DNA of 64,000 nucleotides, taken from positions 3,162,001 to 3,226,000 of the forward strand of contig CP087207.1 of NCBI GenBank assembly GCA_020912385.1. The letters are read 5' to 3'. This DNA comes from Neofusicoccum parvum (lineage: Eukaryota > Ascomycota > Dothideomycetes > Botryosphaeriales > Botryosphaeriaceae). Positions 37,701-52,700 of this stretch are shown one piece after another. The position numbers were made by a program, and so were the translations under genes. The notes under the pieces are model-generated. The model had not been told where the DNA came from, did no database searches, and saw only the letters and a list, made by a program, of their open reading frames with translations. How positions within the stretch are numbered: position 1 is the first letter of the stretch; every line of letters begins with the position of its first letter.

Positions 37701-40700
37701 CTGGGATTTCTTCCTGGTAGTAAGCCCGCTGGAGGACCTCGACCATGCGCGCGAAGGCCCACCCGTCGTACATGGCGTGGTGGATGTCCCACACGAAGTA
37801 GGTGCAAATCTCGTCGCGCACGAGCGTGAAGAGCGACAGAGGCGTGCCGTACCCCATGGTGAGGGCGGGCCGCTTGAGATATTTGCCCAGCGACTCTTCA
37901 GTCTGCTCGTTCCAAGTGACGTCCTCCTCGTCAACAACTACCTGCCGGGGGCCCTGGCTGGAGAGGATGATGCGCGTGCGCAGGTTTGCGCAGACACGTG
38001 CCGTGGTCGCCAGGGCGGCCTTGAAGCGCGCCATGTCCAGCCCGCGGGGGAGCTGCATGACGAAGCGCGCCATGTACGAGCCAGGCTGCTTTTCCGCTAG
38101 CGAAATGAGGCCTTCTTGGAGGGGCGTGCAGGGGAAAGCCTCGAGAATGCGGCTGGCGTCGACGCGGCACTGGCTGGCGGCGTCCGCCACCACGGCGTCT
38201 CGCGTGCCTGCCGGGAGCAGGCCGAAGGGCTCTGTGTCAAAGCTTGCCTCTGCCGTCAGCTCGTTCTTGGCCGCGGCAGCCATGCGGCCGAGTCGCGGAT
38301 CCGCGAAGATTTCGGCAACGCTGAGACTGACGCCGTGCTCGCGCGCTGCCGTCACCAGCTGGATGGCCGTGATGGAGTCGCCTCCGATCTGGAGGAAGCT
38401 GTCGTTCTTGCTGATCGACTCGGGCGCCAGCTTGAGCACCTGCACCCACAAATCGCGCAGCTTCAGCTCCATCGCCGTGGACGGCGTCACCTTCTCCTGC
38501 TTATCCAGCGCGAAGGCGTCGAGCTCGCCCCGGGCCATTCCGGCAACGAGCGCGGACAGTCTGTTCCTGTCCAGCTTCGTCGAGGTGATGAACGGCATGT
38601 ACCTGAGCGGCAGGAACAGCGTCGGAACCATGTACGAGGGCAGCGCGGCCTTGAGGTCGTCGACGAGAGAGACGAGCGCCTCCCTCAGCGGCTCGTCCGC
38701 CGGGGCGAATATATCCGAGTCGTCGTCCGCAGCGGTGCGGGTTTCCTCGGAGAAGCAGAGGTAAGCGACAAGTGTCGGGTTGCTGCCGTCGTCCGTTCTG
38801 ACCACATCCACCCCCACTTGCTCCACGCCGGCCAGATTCTTCTTGATGCTGTGCTCGATCTCGCCCAGCTCGATGCGGAAGCCGCGGATCTTCACCTGCG
38901 TGTCGATGCGGCTCACGAACTCCAGCGTGCCGTCCGGATTCCAGTAGCCCAGGTCTCCGGTCTTGTAGAAGCGGCTGCTGTAGCCGTCGTCACCCTGGTC
39001 TACTCCTCCCGCTCCTCCTCCTCCCACCCGCGGAGCCCAAGCCGGCACGTCGTCGATGTACGCAGCGGCCGTCTTCTCCGCGTCCCTGAAATACTCCCTC
39101 GAGATGGTGGGGCCCTGGACGTAGATCTCGCCCACACACCCGACGGGCGCCAGGCGGCGGTAGTCGTCGGGATCGACGACCCAGAGGTTGCAGGCGAGCG
39201 GCTTGCCGACGGTGAGCGGCGACGAGCCCTGCACCGCCGTCCACTCGTGCAGCGAGCTGAAGACGCACGTCTCGGACGGGCCCCAGCCGTTGACCAGCCG
39301 CACCTTCCCCACCCACCTCTCCAGATGATCGTACCCCACCGCCTCGCCCGCGAGGAGCAGCGTCGTGACGCTCGGAATGTCCTCGGGGCTCAGCAGCCGG
39401 ACGTACGAGGGCGTCAGGAACGCCCAGTTGACGCGCGCCCGCCTGACGAAGCCGGGCACGTCGTTCATGCGGTCCGCCTCGGACGGCACGCACAGGCACG
39501 CGCCGGACACGAGCGGCGCGATGATTTCGCCGATCGACAGGTCGAAGACGTAGGCGGCGAACTGCATGATGCGCACGCCGGCCCCGAGCCCCAGCCAGCG
39601 CGCGATCTCGAGCTGGCTGGTGCACGCGGCGCGGTGCTCCATGACGATGCCCTTGGGCTTGCCCGTGCTTCCCGACGTGAACAGCACGTACGCCGCGTGC
39701 TGCGGGCCGGCGGCCGACGGCAGCGGGGGGTGCGACGACGCGGCCTGCTTTGCCAGATCAGCGTCCAGCGCCTCGCCCGCAACAACGACTCTCGCGGCCC
39801 CGAGACCACGGCAATTGTCGGCCGTGCTCTTTCCCGCAAGAACCACGCGTGACCCCGTCTGGCCCACGATCTCCTGCCGTCTAGCCTCGGGATGCGACGG
39901 GTCGATGGGCACCCACGCGCCGCCGGCCTTGTTGACGGCGAGCATGGCGACGTACGCCCACGCGCTCTTCTCGAAGCAGATGGGCACGAGGTAGTCTGGA
40001 CCGATGTCGCCGACAACGTCGACGAGGTGCCGCGCCAGACGGTCCGAGGCCACCGCCAGCTGTGCGTACGTGAAGTCCTTGTCCCACGCGCAGATGGCGG
40101 GTGCGGCCGGCTGCTTGCGGGCCTGCTCGTCGACGAGGGCGTGGAAGGTCGAGTGCCTCACCGGCGGGCAGAAGGTGTTGAAAGAAAGGGCGCGCTGAAG
40201 GTCGAAGGCGCCGGCCAAACTCACGTCGGCGAGCGTCTTGTTTTCGTCGTGGTGGCTGGAGACTTGGCACGCCTGCAGCAGCTGCTGCACGACGTGGTCG
40301 AACTGGTGCGCCAGCGCGTCGAGCTGGCCTTCGGAGAGCACCGCAGGGTCGTAGATGAGGTGCAGATTGACATCCTCGTCGAAGACGTGGCCCTGCACGA
40401 CGAGCGGGTAAGTGAAGTAGTTTGCCGTCTCGGGCGCGAACGCCTCGTCGTTGCTGGGCACGAGGATGCTTTCCCCGCTCCTGCTGTCAAGGGCGAGGAC
40501 CTGTGCGGGCTGGATGACCAGCAGACTGGAGAATTCGCAGGCCTCCTTGGCGTCCGGCCCCAGCTTGGAGATGTTCTGCAGGCCAAACTGTTCGTGCGGC
40601 ACCATATCCGACGCTTGCGCCTGGATGTCCTGCAGGAACTTGGACACCAGCTGCCGGCGGTCCACGCGCACTCTGACCGGAACCGTGGCAATGACGGGGC

Positions 40701-43700
40701 CGGCCATGTTCTCGATGCCTGCGATGGGGGCCTGCCGCCCGGAGATGGTGGCGCCGAAGCACACGTCGTCCGTGTCGCTGTAGCGGGCAAGCACGAGAGA
40801 CCACGCAGCGCGCAGGATCGAAGCCTTGGTTATCGACGAACCGGTGCTGCGGGGGAACGAGACAGTGTGGCTGTACGAAGCGCTGGCGTTGGTCTTGCTC
40901 GTCTTGTTGCGCGGGAACGCTGCCCGCTTCGCCGTGTGCAATTGACCCTTCCAGTAATCGCTGGCGGCATCGACGTCGAGGTTCGCCGTAAAGTCGATGA
41001 AGCCAGCGTACGGGGCCACGGCGGGGACATCGGTGGCCTGATACGCGCACTGGAGCCGCTCGAGGATGAGGCGCATGCTCCAGCCATCGTAGACGGCGTG
41101 GTGCATCGTCCACGCGAAGTAGTTGCCGCCGCGCGGGTCCTGCACCAGCGCGTACCGGCATAGCGGCGAGCCGTACTGCATCTCCGCCTTCTGCTCAGCC
41201 TGCATGTACGAGTGGATCGTCTGCTGGCCGCCGGTCGGCTGCCAGCAGATGTCGTCCTGCACCACGGCCTGGATGGAGACGCCGCTGAAAAGCACGATTC
41301 TCGTGCGGAGGTTGTCGCAGAGACGAACCGTCTCCTCCCAGGCGTCCTGGAAGCGGGCCACGTCCACGTGAGCTGGTATTTCGTACACGAACTTGGCAAT
41401 GTAGGAGCCGGGCTGCTTGACGGCTAGGGCCAGCATGCCTTCTTGAAGCCTGGTGCATGGGTACGCGTCCTGGATGACCTGTTCGGCGGACAGGCCGCAT
41501 TGTTCTCGGATGTGGCGCTCGACGGCATCGATGTCCATTTTGTCGGCGAGCATGCTCCAGGGTTCCAGGATCTGTGGGCCCTCTTCCTCGGCCAAGCTCG
41601 CTGCCTCAGCGACGGCCGTTAGACGTGGGTCGTTGAAAATGTCGGAGACAGCCAGGGATATGCCGTGATCGCGGGCCAACGTCACGAGCTGAATTGCCGC
41701 AATCGAGTCGCCGCCCAGCCTCAAGAAACTATCATCCCGTCCAATCGAGTCGGCAGGGACGTGCAAGATGTCCGCCCAGATCTTCTGCAGACTCCTTTCC
41801 ATCTCCGTAACGGGCTCGCGCTTCTTGGTTTCCGCAAGAGAATACATGGCGAGATCTTGGCTGGACAGGCTGGCGGCCAGTCCGCGCAGCCTGTTGCGGT
41901 CGAGCTTCGTCGAGGTGATGAAAGGCATGTACCGCACCGGGATGAACACGGTCGGGATCATGTAGCGCGGTAGGATGATGTTCAAACGGCCGACCATGGT
42001 CGTCACCTTGCCTTCCAGGTCGCCGGTGAGCGGCAGGAACATGTCTTCGCAGGCGTCTCCCTGGCTGCGCGTGTCGGTGGAGAAGCAGAAAAAGGAGACG
42101 AGCGTCGAGCCTGCGCCCATCTCGAAGACGTCCGCAACGACCTGCTGAACGCCCTCGAGCGTGGCGCGCACGTGGTGCTCGACATCGCCCAGCTCGACTC
42201 GCAGACCGCGGATTTTCACCTGAGTGTCCTTGCGGCTCACGAATTCAATGGTGCCGTCGGCGTTGTAGAAGCAAAGATCACCAGACTTGTAGAACCGGTC
42301 CCAATGCTGCGAGGAGCGCTTCGCAGCCCACTCAGGCAGCGAAGTCACCGTCGACGCCCGCGTGCGTTCCACATCCGACAGGTATTCGCGCAGCATCGTG
42401 GGGCCCTGAATGACCACCTCGCCGATGCATCCGGCAGGCACGAGACGCTGAGGGTCGTCGGGCTCGACGATCCAGCACGCTCCGCCCACCGGCCGTCCGA
42501 CCGTCAGGGGCGACTCCGTGGCCGACGCCCACTCGTGGAGGGTGCTGAAGACGCAGGTTTCCGCAGGGCCCCAACCGTTGATGAGGCGCACTTTTCCGAA
42601 CCACGTGTCGAGGATGTCCTGTCCGACCGCTTCGCCCGCAAGAAGGAGCAGTTCCAGGCTCGGAACGTCTTCTGGCTTGAGGGTGCGCACGAACGCGGGG
42701 GTGAGGAAGGCCCAGTTGATGTCCATGTCCTTGATGAAGTCCTTCAGGCCGTTCATGCGCATGTGCTCCGAGGGCACACACACGCAGGCGCCCGAGATCA
42801 GAGGCGCCACGATCTCACCGATGCAGAGATCGAAAACGTACGCGGCGAACTGGAGAATCCTGACCTCGGGGGTGAGGCCGAGCCTCTTGCTGATGGCCGT
42901 CTGGCTCGTGCACACGGACCCGTGTTCCATGACGAGGCCTTTTGGCGTTCCGGTGCTGCCGGAGGTGAAGAGAACGTACGCGGCGTTCCGCGGCGAGACG
43001 TCGCAGGCCGGCGGGTGGGAGCTGGCGTCTGGATGGTCGGCTGCCAGCTGCTCATCGAAAGCCGGCGTGATTTGAACCACCGTCTCCACCAAGCTGCTGC
43101 ATCTGTCAAAATTGGCGGGCGATGTAAGCGCGAGCTTGGCGCGTGTCTGCTGCACCACCTGGCGCTGGCGGCTGTCCGGGTGCGAAGGATCCAGAGGAAC
43201 CCAGGCGCCGCCAGCCTTGTTGACGGCCAAGATGGCCACGAAGAACCAGGCCGACTTCTCGAAGCACACGTGCACAAGGTCGTCCGGCCGAACGCCGTGG
43301 TTGTTGACTAGATGGTGAGCGACGCGGTTCGCAGCCGCATCGAGCTCGCCATACGTGAAGGTGCGATCCCAGGCACGAATGGCCAGCGCCTCGGGACGCA
43401 GGACCGCTTGTTGCTGCACAAGGCGATGCACGCAGGACTCGATGATTTCCGGCTCGTCGCTGTTCCACTGCTTCATCTGATCAAACTCCAGCGGGCTCAC
43501 GGGGTTGAGGTCGGTGACGGCGACGGCGCGGGATGCGCCTGACGATGCCTCGACCAGCTGGTTGACGACGTGGCTGAACTGCGCGACCAGCCGATCGATT
43601 TGCGAGCCCTGCAGGATGGACGAATCGTACGTGACGGTCACCTGCATCTCGTCGCCATCAGACAGGTGGCACTGGAAGACGAGCGGGTAGGTGAAGAACG

Positions 43701-46700
43701 TCTTCTCAGCGCTGTCCTCTTGCTCCAGCTGGCGGAGAAGCGGCTCAGCCTCGTCGGACGTCGCCGACTGCGCCGCCATCTGCGGCGGGTGGACGACGAG
43801 GAGGGTCTGAAAGTCGCACGCCTCGTGGGCATCGCTGCTGAGCTTGGCAATGTTCTGCAGGCCAAACTGCTCGTGAGGGATCAGCTGGTGGGATTGGGTC
43901 TGCACGTCTGCGAGGAACCTTGACACGGGGGTCGAGCCGTCGCCGAGGCGCACGCGGATGGGCATCGTCGCAATCGCAGGCCCGATGATGCCCTCAATGC
44001 CCGCGACCGGCGCGTTGCGACCAGAAACGGTAGTGCCGTAAACAACATCATCGACACCAGCATTCCGTGCCACTACAACACCCCACGCAGCCCTCATGAG
44101 CGAGGCCTTGGTGATCCGCTTGTCCAGCCGGTGGGCGGCGGGCAGAGCTATCGAGCGGCGCACCGACTCATCGGTGTGCGGTTTCTTGGTGAGGCTGGTC
44201 AGGCGGGGGAAGTTCGCTTTCTTGCAGCTGGCGAGCTCGTCGCGCCAGTACGCCTCCGTCTCCTCGCGCGGGATGTTCAGCGTATACGCAACGAAGTCCC
44301 CATAGGGGGCGGCGCCGTCCGCCGGAGGCACGCCTTCCTCGTACGCGCGCATGAGCTCCTCCCTGATCAGCGCCATGCTCCAGCCGTCGTACACGGCGTG
44401 GTGGATCGTCCAGATGAAAAAGGTCTCGCCGGCTTCGGCGACGAGGCCGTAGCGGGACAGGAGGCTGCCGTAGTGCATGGAGCGGGCCTTGTCCTGGGCA
44501 AGGTACTCGACGAGACTGTCTGCCGTCTCCCACGTGACGCCCTCGTTGACGACCACCTGCACGCAGCGCTCGTTGACAGAGAGGAGTCGGGTCCGCAGGA
44601 TCTTGACGGCGGCAACCACCGACGCCCAGGCGCTTTTGAAGCGGCCCATGTCGGCTGTGGCGCCGAGACGGAAGACATTCTGCGCAACATACGTGCCTGC
44701 CTCCTTCTCCGTCAAAGCGATCATGCCCTCCTGCAACGCAGTGGACGGGTAAGCATCCTCAATCGAAGACACAGACGCAATGCGGCACTGCTCGACAACA
44801 GCCTGCTCAACACGTTCCAGAGAGACTTCAGCAGGAAGCAGGTCGAACGGCTTCCGCTGCGCAGCGGCGGCAGCGGCAGCGGCGGCGGCATCTTCCTCCT
44901 CCTCGGCAAGCTGTAGCGCCTCGCACTCGCGGGCCATGTCTTCGAGCTGCGAGCTCGAGAAGATGGTGGCGACGGTCAGCGACGAGACGCCCTGCTCGCG
45001 GGCGTTGGTGACCAGGCGGATGGCCGACACGGAGTCGCCGCCGACCTGGAGGAAGCTGTCGTCGAGGCCGATCTCGCCGGCCGGGATGCCGATGGTCGCC
45101 GCCCACAGGCCCTGCAGCTTGATCTCCATGTCCGTCTGGGGCGGGCGTTTGGCGCCGCCGCTGCCGCTCACGGTGGACAACAGGTACTGCTTGAGCTGCT
45201 CGTGGGTCTGCGCGAGGGCTGCGTTCTTCAGGCGGCGCGCGTCCGTCTTGCCCGACGTCGCCATGGGCATCTGGCGCACGGGGAAGAACATTGTCGGAAC
45301 CATGTACTCGGGAAGCACCTTGGCCAGGTCGCGGCCGAGCTCGTGGATCTTCTCGGCCGTGTCGTCGTCCACGGGCAACAGCAGGTCGTCGCCCCCGCCG
45401 GCAGCTGCGCCGGAGGAATCCCAGCAGATGAACGCGGCAAGGTTGGCGGCGCTGGCAGCGGTCGCGCCCTTGAGGAGGCCGACCGAAACCTGCACGGCCT
45501 TGTCGCCGCCCAGGCTCTTCTTGATCTGGTACTCGATCTCGCCGGGCTCGAGACGCTGGCCGCGCAGCTTGATCTGCGCGTCGCGGCGGCCCATGTACTC
45601 GATGGTGCCCGCCGCCGTGTACCGCACCAGATCTCCCGTCCGGTACACGCGCGACTCCAGTTGCGAGCGCCCCGCCAGCCACGCCGGCGAGACGAACGCG
45701 CCGTCCGTCTTGGCCCGGTCGTTGAGGTACTCGCGCGCGAGCGACGGGCCCTGGATGAGCAGCTCGCCCGCGCAGCCGACGGGCGCCAGCCGGTTGTAGT
45801 CGTCGGCCTCGGCGATCCACGCGACCGCGCCCTCTGCGCGGCCGATGACGGTGGCCTGGTCGGGCGCCGTGAAGCTGTGGAAGACGACGGCGATGCACGA
45901 CTCCGTGGGGCCGTACGCGTTGATGACCTCCACCGCGGGGAGCCACATGTCGAGGTTCTCCTTGCGCACCGCCTCGCCGCCGAGCACCAGCACGCGCAGG
46001 CCGGGCACGTCCGCCGGGCGTATCGTCGTGGCGAAGGTGGGGGTGAAGATGGCGAAGTTGGTCTTCGTTTCGTTCATGAACTGTGCCAGCCCATTCATGC
46101 GGATGCTGTCCGACGGCACCACGAGGCAGCCGCCCTGTGTCAGGGTGCCGAAGATCTCGAGCAGACAGGCGTCGAAGACGAATGCAGAGAAGTTGAGGGC
46201 GCGGGTCGACGAGTCGATGCGGACTGCCGGGGCCTGAGCGGCCAAGCCTGAGCAGATGGACCGGTGCTCCATGACCACTCCCTTGGGCTTGCCTGTGCTG
46301 CCAGAAGTAAAGTAAGCATAGGCAACATTGGTCGGCTGCACAGAGGCGATTGCCTGTGATTCAGCATGAGGTTTCGCAGAAAGCGACTCCATAAAAGAAG
46401 GCGACACAACGACCACCTTCGCGCCCAGCACGAGTCCGTCGAACGCAGGAGCGGCATCCGGCGAGGCCAGGATGACCTTTGCCCCAACCTCTTGGACAAT
46501 CTCAAAACGGCGTTCGATCGGATGGCTTGGGTCTAATGGAACAAACCCGGCGTTGGCCTTCATCACGGCGATCATGGCGACGATAGCCCACCCGGATTTC
46601 TCGAAGCACACGGGGATGAACGTTTCGGGCACGCCGGCACCCAAGCTGACGAGGTGGCGCGCGAGGTTGCCGGCAGCCTGGTCGAGCTGGGCGTAGGTGA

Positions 46701-49700
46701 GCGAAAGGTCCCAGGCGCACAGCGCTTCGGCGTCCGGGCGCGCGGCCGCCTGGCGCTCCACCATCTTGTGCAGGCAATCGTCGAACTTCTCCGGCAGCCT
46801 GGTGTTGTTCAACCGTTCGATCAATTCCTCATCCTCAGGGCCGGCCATGGCGACGGAGCGCAGCGACCGGCCGGAGGACGAGACGGGCGTCTGGGGCGAG
46901 ACCAGCAGGTCCTCGAACGCGTGGCGGAAGTGGGTGGCGACCTTCTGCATTAGGGGCGTGGGCACGATGTTGGCGTCGTAGTGCGAGTCGACGATGATGC
47001 GGTCGCCGTGCAGGAAGCACTCCATGGCGATAGGGTACGAGCGGAAGCCCTCGTCCGTTGCCGGCACATGCACCACCTCCAGCCCCAGCGAGTTCTGCGC
47101 TTGGTACTGTTCGCCCGCCGCCTGCACCACCAGCAGCGTCTGGAACGAGCACGCGTTGCGGGCGTCCGGCCCCAGCTCGCGGATTCGCTGCAGGCCGAGC
47201 TGCTCGTGTGGGATTGCATCGATAGACTGTTGATGGATGCTCCGGAGGAAGTCCCCGAGGTCCTGGGCCAGATCTACGCGGAGGTGGAGCGGCACTGTGG
47301 CGAAAGTAGGGCCCATGACGCGCTCGATGTTGTTCAGGGGAGCGTTTCTGCCGGAGACAGTAACGCCAAACACAACATCGTCTGCATCCGCGTGGCGGGC
47401 AAGGGTCAGGGCCCAGGCGGCGCGAAGCAGAGTGTTTACTGTGACGTCGTGGTTGGTAGATGAACCTTGTGACAGCGGTAGCGTCTGGCGGATGCGGTTC
47501 CAGTCCTCCCCCTTCTTTGCCGCGCTGCCTTCAGCCGGCGACCGCCGCGGGAACGACGCATGCTCCGCGCCCGCCGTGTGCTGCTTCCAATACTCCGCCG
47601 ACATTTCGGCATCCGCCTCGGTGACGTAGCGCATGAAGCGCGAGAACGGCACCGACGCGGGCTCATGAGTGCCCAGATAGACGGCCTGAACCGCTTCAAG
47701 CACCAGCCGGGCACTCCAACCGTCGTAGATGGCGTGGTGCAGCGTCCACACCATGTACTTGTTGGACTCACCATCATCGATGATCGCATACCGTGCGAGC
47801 GGCATGCCGTAGTCCATGATGGCGTCCTTGCATTGGTCCAGATAGCGGTCCAGGTCGTTGCCGGCCTGCCACACGATGTTGTCGCCGACGACGGCTTGGA
47901 CAGTGACGCCGGGTAACATGACGATGCGGGTGGACAGGATGTCGTGTGTGTGGTGCGTCTTCTCCCACGCTGCCTTGAGCTTGTCCACGTCGACGTGCGG
48001 CGGCAGGCGGAACACATTTCGGGCGACGTAGGTGCCGTGCTGTCTGAGCGACAGACTCATGACACCCTCCTGCAGCGCCGTTGCCGGGTACGCATCACGC
48101 ACTTGCTCAGACTCGACCCCGCACCGCTCAGCCAGCTGCGCCTTGATCGTCTCAGGTGCTCCCAGGGATGCTGGAAGCATGCTGAACGCTGGCACCTGTG
48201 CATCGTCGCCATCGCTATCCTCTCCGTCCGTCATTGTCGCCGCCGCCTCCGCCATGCTCTCCAGGTGGGGGTGTTCGAAAATTGCAGCGACGGTGAGGCG
48301 GATGCCGCGATCCTGGGCGGCGCCGACGAGCCTCATGGCGGCAATCGAGTCGCCGCCGAGGCGGAAGAAGCTGTCGTCAAGGCCGACCGTCTCAGGATCG
48401 AGGCGCAGGACCAACGCCCAGAGCGCGTGGAGCGCTGTTTGTGCAGGTGTCTCGGGCGCCCGCTTGGCGCCGCTGTCCAGCGCGTGCTGGCGCAGCCGGT
48501 CGCGCGGCATGCTCGTGACGTGCTGGAGCATGCTCTTGCGGTCCGCCTTGCCAGACGTTGTCAGCGGCAGGAAGTTGAGGGGGAAGAACAACGAGGGGAT
48601 CATGTACGCCGGCAGCGCGCCCTCCAGACGGGCAACGGAGCCGGCAAGACGCCGCTTGTCTTCGTTTCCGAGCGGCAGGAAGGCCTCGGCAACATTGTCA
48701 ACAGCGTGGGCGTCGTCGATGGTGGAGAAGAAGGCGGCAAGAGCATCTTTTTCACCACTGCGGCGGACAATATCGACAACGACGTGAAGCAGACCGTCGG
48801 CACGCAGATGCTGCTCGATGTCACCAAGCTCGACACGCTGGCCGTTGATCTTCACCTGCGTGTCCTTACGCCCAACGAACTCCAGGTTCCCGTCGTGCCC
48901 GTACCGCACGAGGTCGCCGGTCTTGTACATGCGGGTGCCGGCGGCTGCATCGTCACAAGCCCACGCAGGCGCAGCGATGAAAGAGGCCTGCGTTTTTTCC
49001 TCGTCGTGCAGGTATCCCGCCGCCAGACACGGGCCCTGAGCCAGCAGCTCACCAACGCAGCCAACGGGGGCGAGCACGTTGCTGTCGTCGGGTTCGACAA
49101 CCCAGGCACGGTAGCCGGCAGGGCGACCAATCAGTGCGACCTCATCAGGCGAGCGCAGCGTGTAGCAGGTCATGAAGACGCACGTCTCCGTGGGGCCGTA
49201 CGCCTCGATGACCTGCACGCCAGCCGAGATCCAGGGCTCGACGGCGGCGGGCGCGACGGCCTCGCCGCCAATGATTATAGTCTTAACAGTAGGGATACCC
49301 GTGGGGCGCAGCAGCTGGGCCATGACGGGAGTCATGAAGACCCAGCTCACGCGTGTCTCGTTGATGAACGATGCCAACGCCTGCGGGTCCATGCGCTGAT
49401 CTTCGGACGGCACGCACACGCACCCGCCGTGCATCAGGGTGGTGAGGATCTCGAAGATGCTCGCATCGAAGACGTGCGCCGCAAACTGCAGCACCCGCGT
49501 CTGCTTGTCGTGCCAGGCGGCGCCGAACGGCTCCCAGTGATTGCGGCCCGCGGTGCACACGGCGCCGTGCTGAAGCACCACGCCCTTAGGCTTGCCAGTG
49601 CTGCCGGAGGTGAAGATGACGTACGCAACGTCTTCGGCAGTCGCCGCATCCACCTCTTCGGCATCTCCATCTTCTTCCTCCATCTCATTCTCTTTTGATG

Positions 49701-52700
49701 CCTCAATCACAACCTCGACCATCCCCTCCGACTTCTCCACACCGAGCCGTGATCCCACGAGGACGCGGGCTCTGAGCTGCTCAACAACAGCCTGTCTCCT
49801 GTCCCGTGGATGCTTCGGATCCAGCGGCACGAACGCAGCGCCGGTCCTCAGCACCGCCAGCACGGCGACGACGTACCACGCGGTGCTCTCGAAGCACAGT
49901 GGCACTAGATCACCCTTCCCGACGCCCAGCTTCTTCAAACGGCTTGCCAGGCGGGCAGACGCGGTGTCGAGCTGCCCGTACGTGAAGCAGGCGTCGGAGG
50001 CGCACACGGCCTCGGCGTCGGCGTGCGCAGCGGCCGCGGCCGAGATTTCGCCATGCACCGTGACCGCATCCTGGGGTGCCGCGAGCGGCGGGTTCCACGC
50101 GCGGGTGAGGCGGTCGTCGTAGTCGCCGAAGAGCTTGATGTCAGCGACAAGCGTTGTGGCGGGCTTGCGGCCCAGCTGGGCGGCAACGGCGGCGAGCTGG
50201 TGGCACAGGGCCTCGGCGCGGGTGCGTGGAAGAACGGTGGGGTCGAAAGTGGCGCGCAGGGTCATATCATCGCTGTGCAGCAGGCACTCGAGGACGAGCG
50301 GGTAGACGTGGTAGCCCTGGTGGCCGGCAACGAGGTTGTCGACGACCTCGATGCCCAGCGCGTTGGCGAAGCGGTGGTCCGGCTGCACGACGAGCAGGTT
50401 CCTGAAGTCGCAGGCGGCGCGCGCCACCAGCGATATGTTCTGCACGCCATAGTGCTCGTGCGGGATGCGCGCGTTGGCCTGGCGCTGCACCGTGTCCAGC
50501 AGCGCGGCGATGGTGGTGGACGACTGGCTGCCGGCCAGGTTGACGCGCACCGGCAGCGTCGCCAGCGTCGGCCCCAGCATCTTGTGGATGCCCGTCACCG
50601 CAGCGTTGCGGCCAGACACGGTGGTCCCAAAGACAACATCCTGCTGTTCCGTCCACCGCGCCAGCACCAGCGCCCACGCTGTGCGCAGCACCGTCGTCGA
50701 CGTCACGTCGGCGTCTGCCCGTCCGCCGACCATGGGCACGTCGAGCGTGAACACATCGTGCCGCACCTCCGTCTTCCTCTGTGACGCGGACGCGCGCGAG
50801 CTCGGGAAGTCAACCGCCGCCGCGCCCGCGAGCTCCTCTCTGAAGAAGGTCGCCGACTCCTCCGGGTCCGTGGCCTGGATATATTTGATGTAGTCGCGGA
50901 ACGGGCTCGGCGTGTCGATCTCCGTCGTCTTCTCCGCGTACGCCTTCTCCAGCATGTCGAACATCTGCGGCAGGCACCAGCCGTCGTAAATGGTATGATG
51001 AACGATCCAGATGAAGTAGTTCGCGCCGTTGTCGTGCACCATGGCGTAGCGTGACAGCGGCGACCCATATTCCATCGGCGAGGCCTTCTCCATCTCGGCC
51101 ACCAGACGACCCACGCCTCCCTCTCCTCCCCCTTCATGCAACTCCTGCCACACAACGGACTCGTCAACGATCACCTGGATCGTGATATCGTCGCACAGGA
51201 TGAGTCTGGCGCGGAGGAGCTCGCACCTCTGCACCGTCTCCGCCCATGCGCGCATGAACCGCTCGACGTCGACCGTATCGGGCAGCTTGAAGACGTTGCG
51301 CGCCGTGTACGAGCCGGGCTGCTTGGCCGCGAGCGCCATGAGGCCCTCCTGAAGCGCGGTGCACGGGTACGCGTCTTCGATCATGTCGGCGACTACACCG
51401 GCGCCGCACGCCTCCTCGACGCGACGAGCCAGCGTCTCGCGGATGGCTTCGGGCAGCAGGCTGAACGGCGCCGTCTCGCTCTCTCCATCTGCTCCGTATG
51501 CATCTTCATCGGCCGACGCAGCCGTCGCGGTGGCGGCCATGCCCGAGAGCCTGGGCTCGTTGAAGACGTCGCTAACCGTGAGCGCGATGCCAGCCTCACG
51601 TGCGAGCGTGACGAGCCGGATCGCCGCGATCGAGTCGCCACCCAACCTCAAAAAGCTGTCGTCCTTGCCGATGGACTCGAGGGCGACGCCTAGCACCTTG
51701 GCCCAGATCCTCTGCAAGTCTTTCTCCATCGACGTGGACGGGGCGCGCTTCCGCGTGTCCTGCAGCGCGTAGGCAGCCATCTGCTCCTCGGTGACCGCAC
51801 CTGCAACGCCGGCCAGGCTGACGCGATCGAGCTTCTGCGCCGTGACGAAGGGCATGAACGCGACCGGGACGAAGACGGTCGGGACCATGTACGCAGGGAG
51901 CGCGACGGCGAGGTCGCCGAGGAGCGCCTGCACGCGCTCCTGGAGCTCAGTCGTCATGGGAAGCAGCATCTCCTGCAGCACCTCCCCAAGATCTTCTCCG
52001 CGCGCCGCAACGGTGCGCGTCTGGTCCGAGAAGCACAGGTATGCCGCCAGGGCGGGGGCGCCGTTCTCTCGCTTGAAGATGTCGACGGCTACCTGCTCGA
52101 CACCACCTGGCATGCTCGCGCGCACGTGGTGCTCGACTTCGCTCAGTTCGATCCTGAAGCCACGAATCTTGACCTGGGTGTCCTTGCGGCTGACGAACTC
52201 GATGCTGCCGTCGGGATTGTAGTACGCCAGGTCGCCCGACTTGAAGAAGCGGTTGTAGCGCGACGACTCGGCGTCGGGGGCCCAGCTGGGCAGCTCCGTG
52301 ACGACGGCGGCGGCGGTTCGGACGGGATCCTTGAGGTATTCGCGGGTGATGGTCGGGCCCTGGATCATCACCTCGCCCACGCAGCCGACTGGTGCTAGGC
52401 GCGAAGGGTCGTCCGGATGCACGATCCAGCAGCGACAGCCGACGGGGAAACCAACGTCAAGCGGCGATGGGTTGTTGTCCAGCGTTGTCCACTCCTTCAA
52501 GGTGCTGAAGAGGCAAGTCTCCGAGGGTCCCCAGCCATTCAGCAGGCGGACTCTCCCAACCCATGTGCGCAGATGGTCGAGACCTACGGCTTCACCAGCC
52601 AAGAGTAGGAGCTCCAGTGAGGGGACATCGTCTGGATGGAGCAGCCGGACGTAGGACGGGGTGAGGAACGCCCAGTTAATCCTCTGCTCTCTGATAAAAG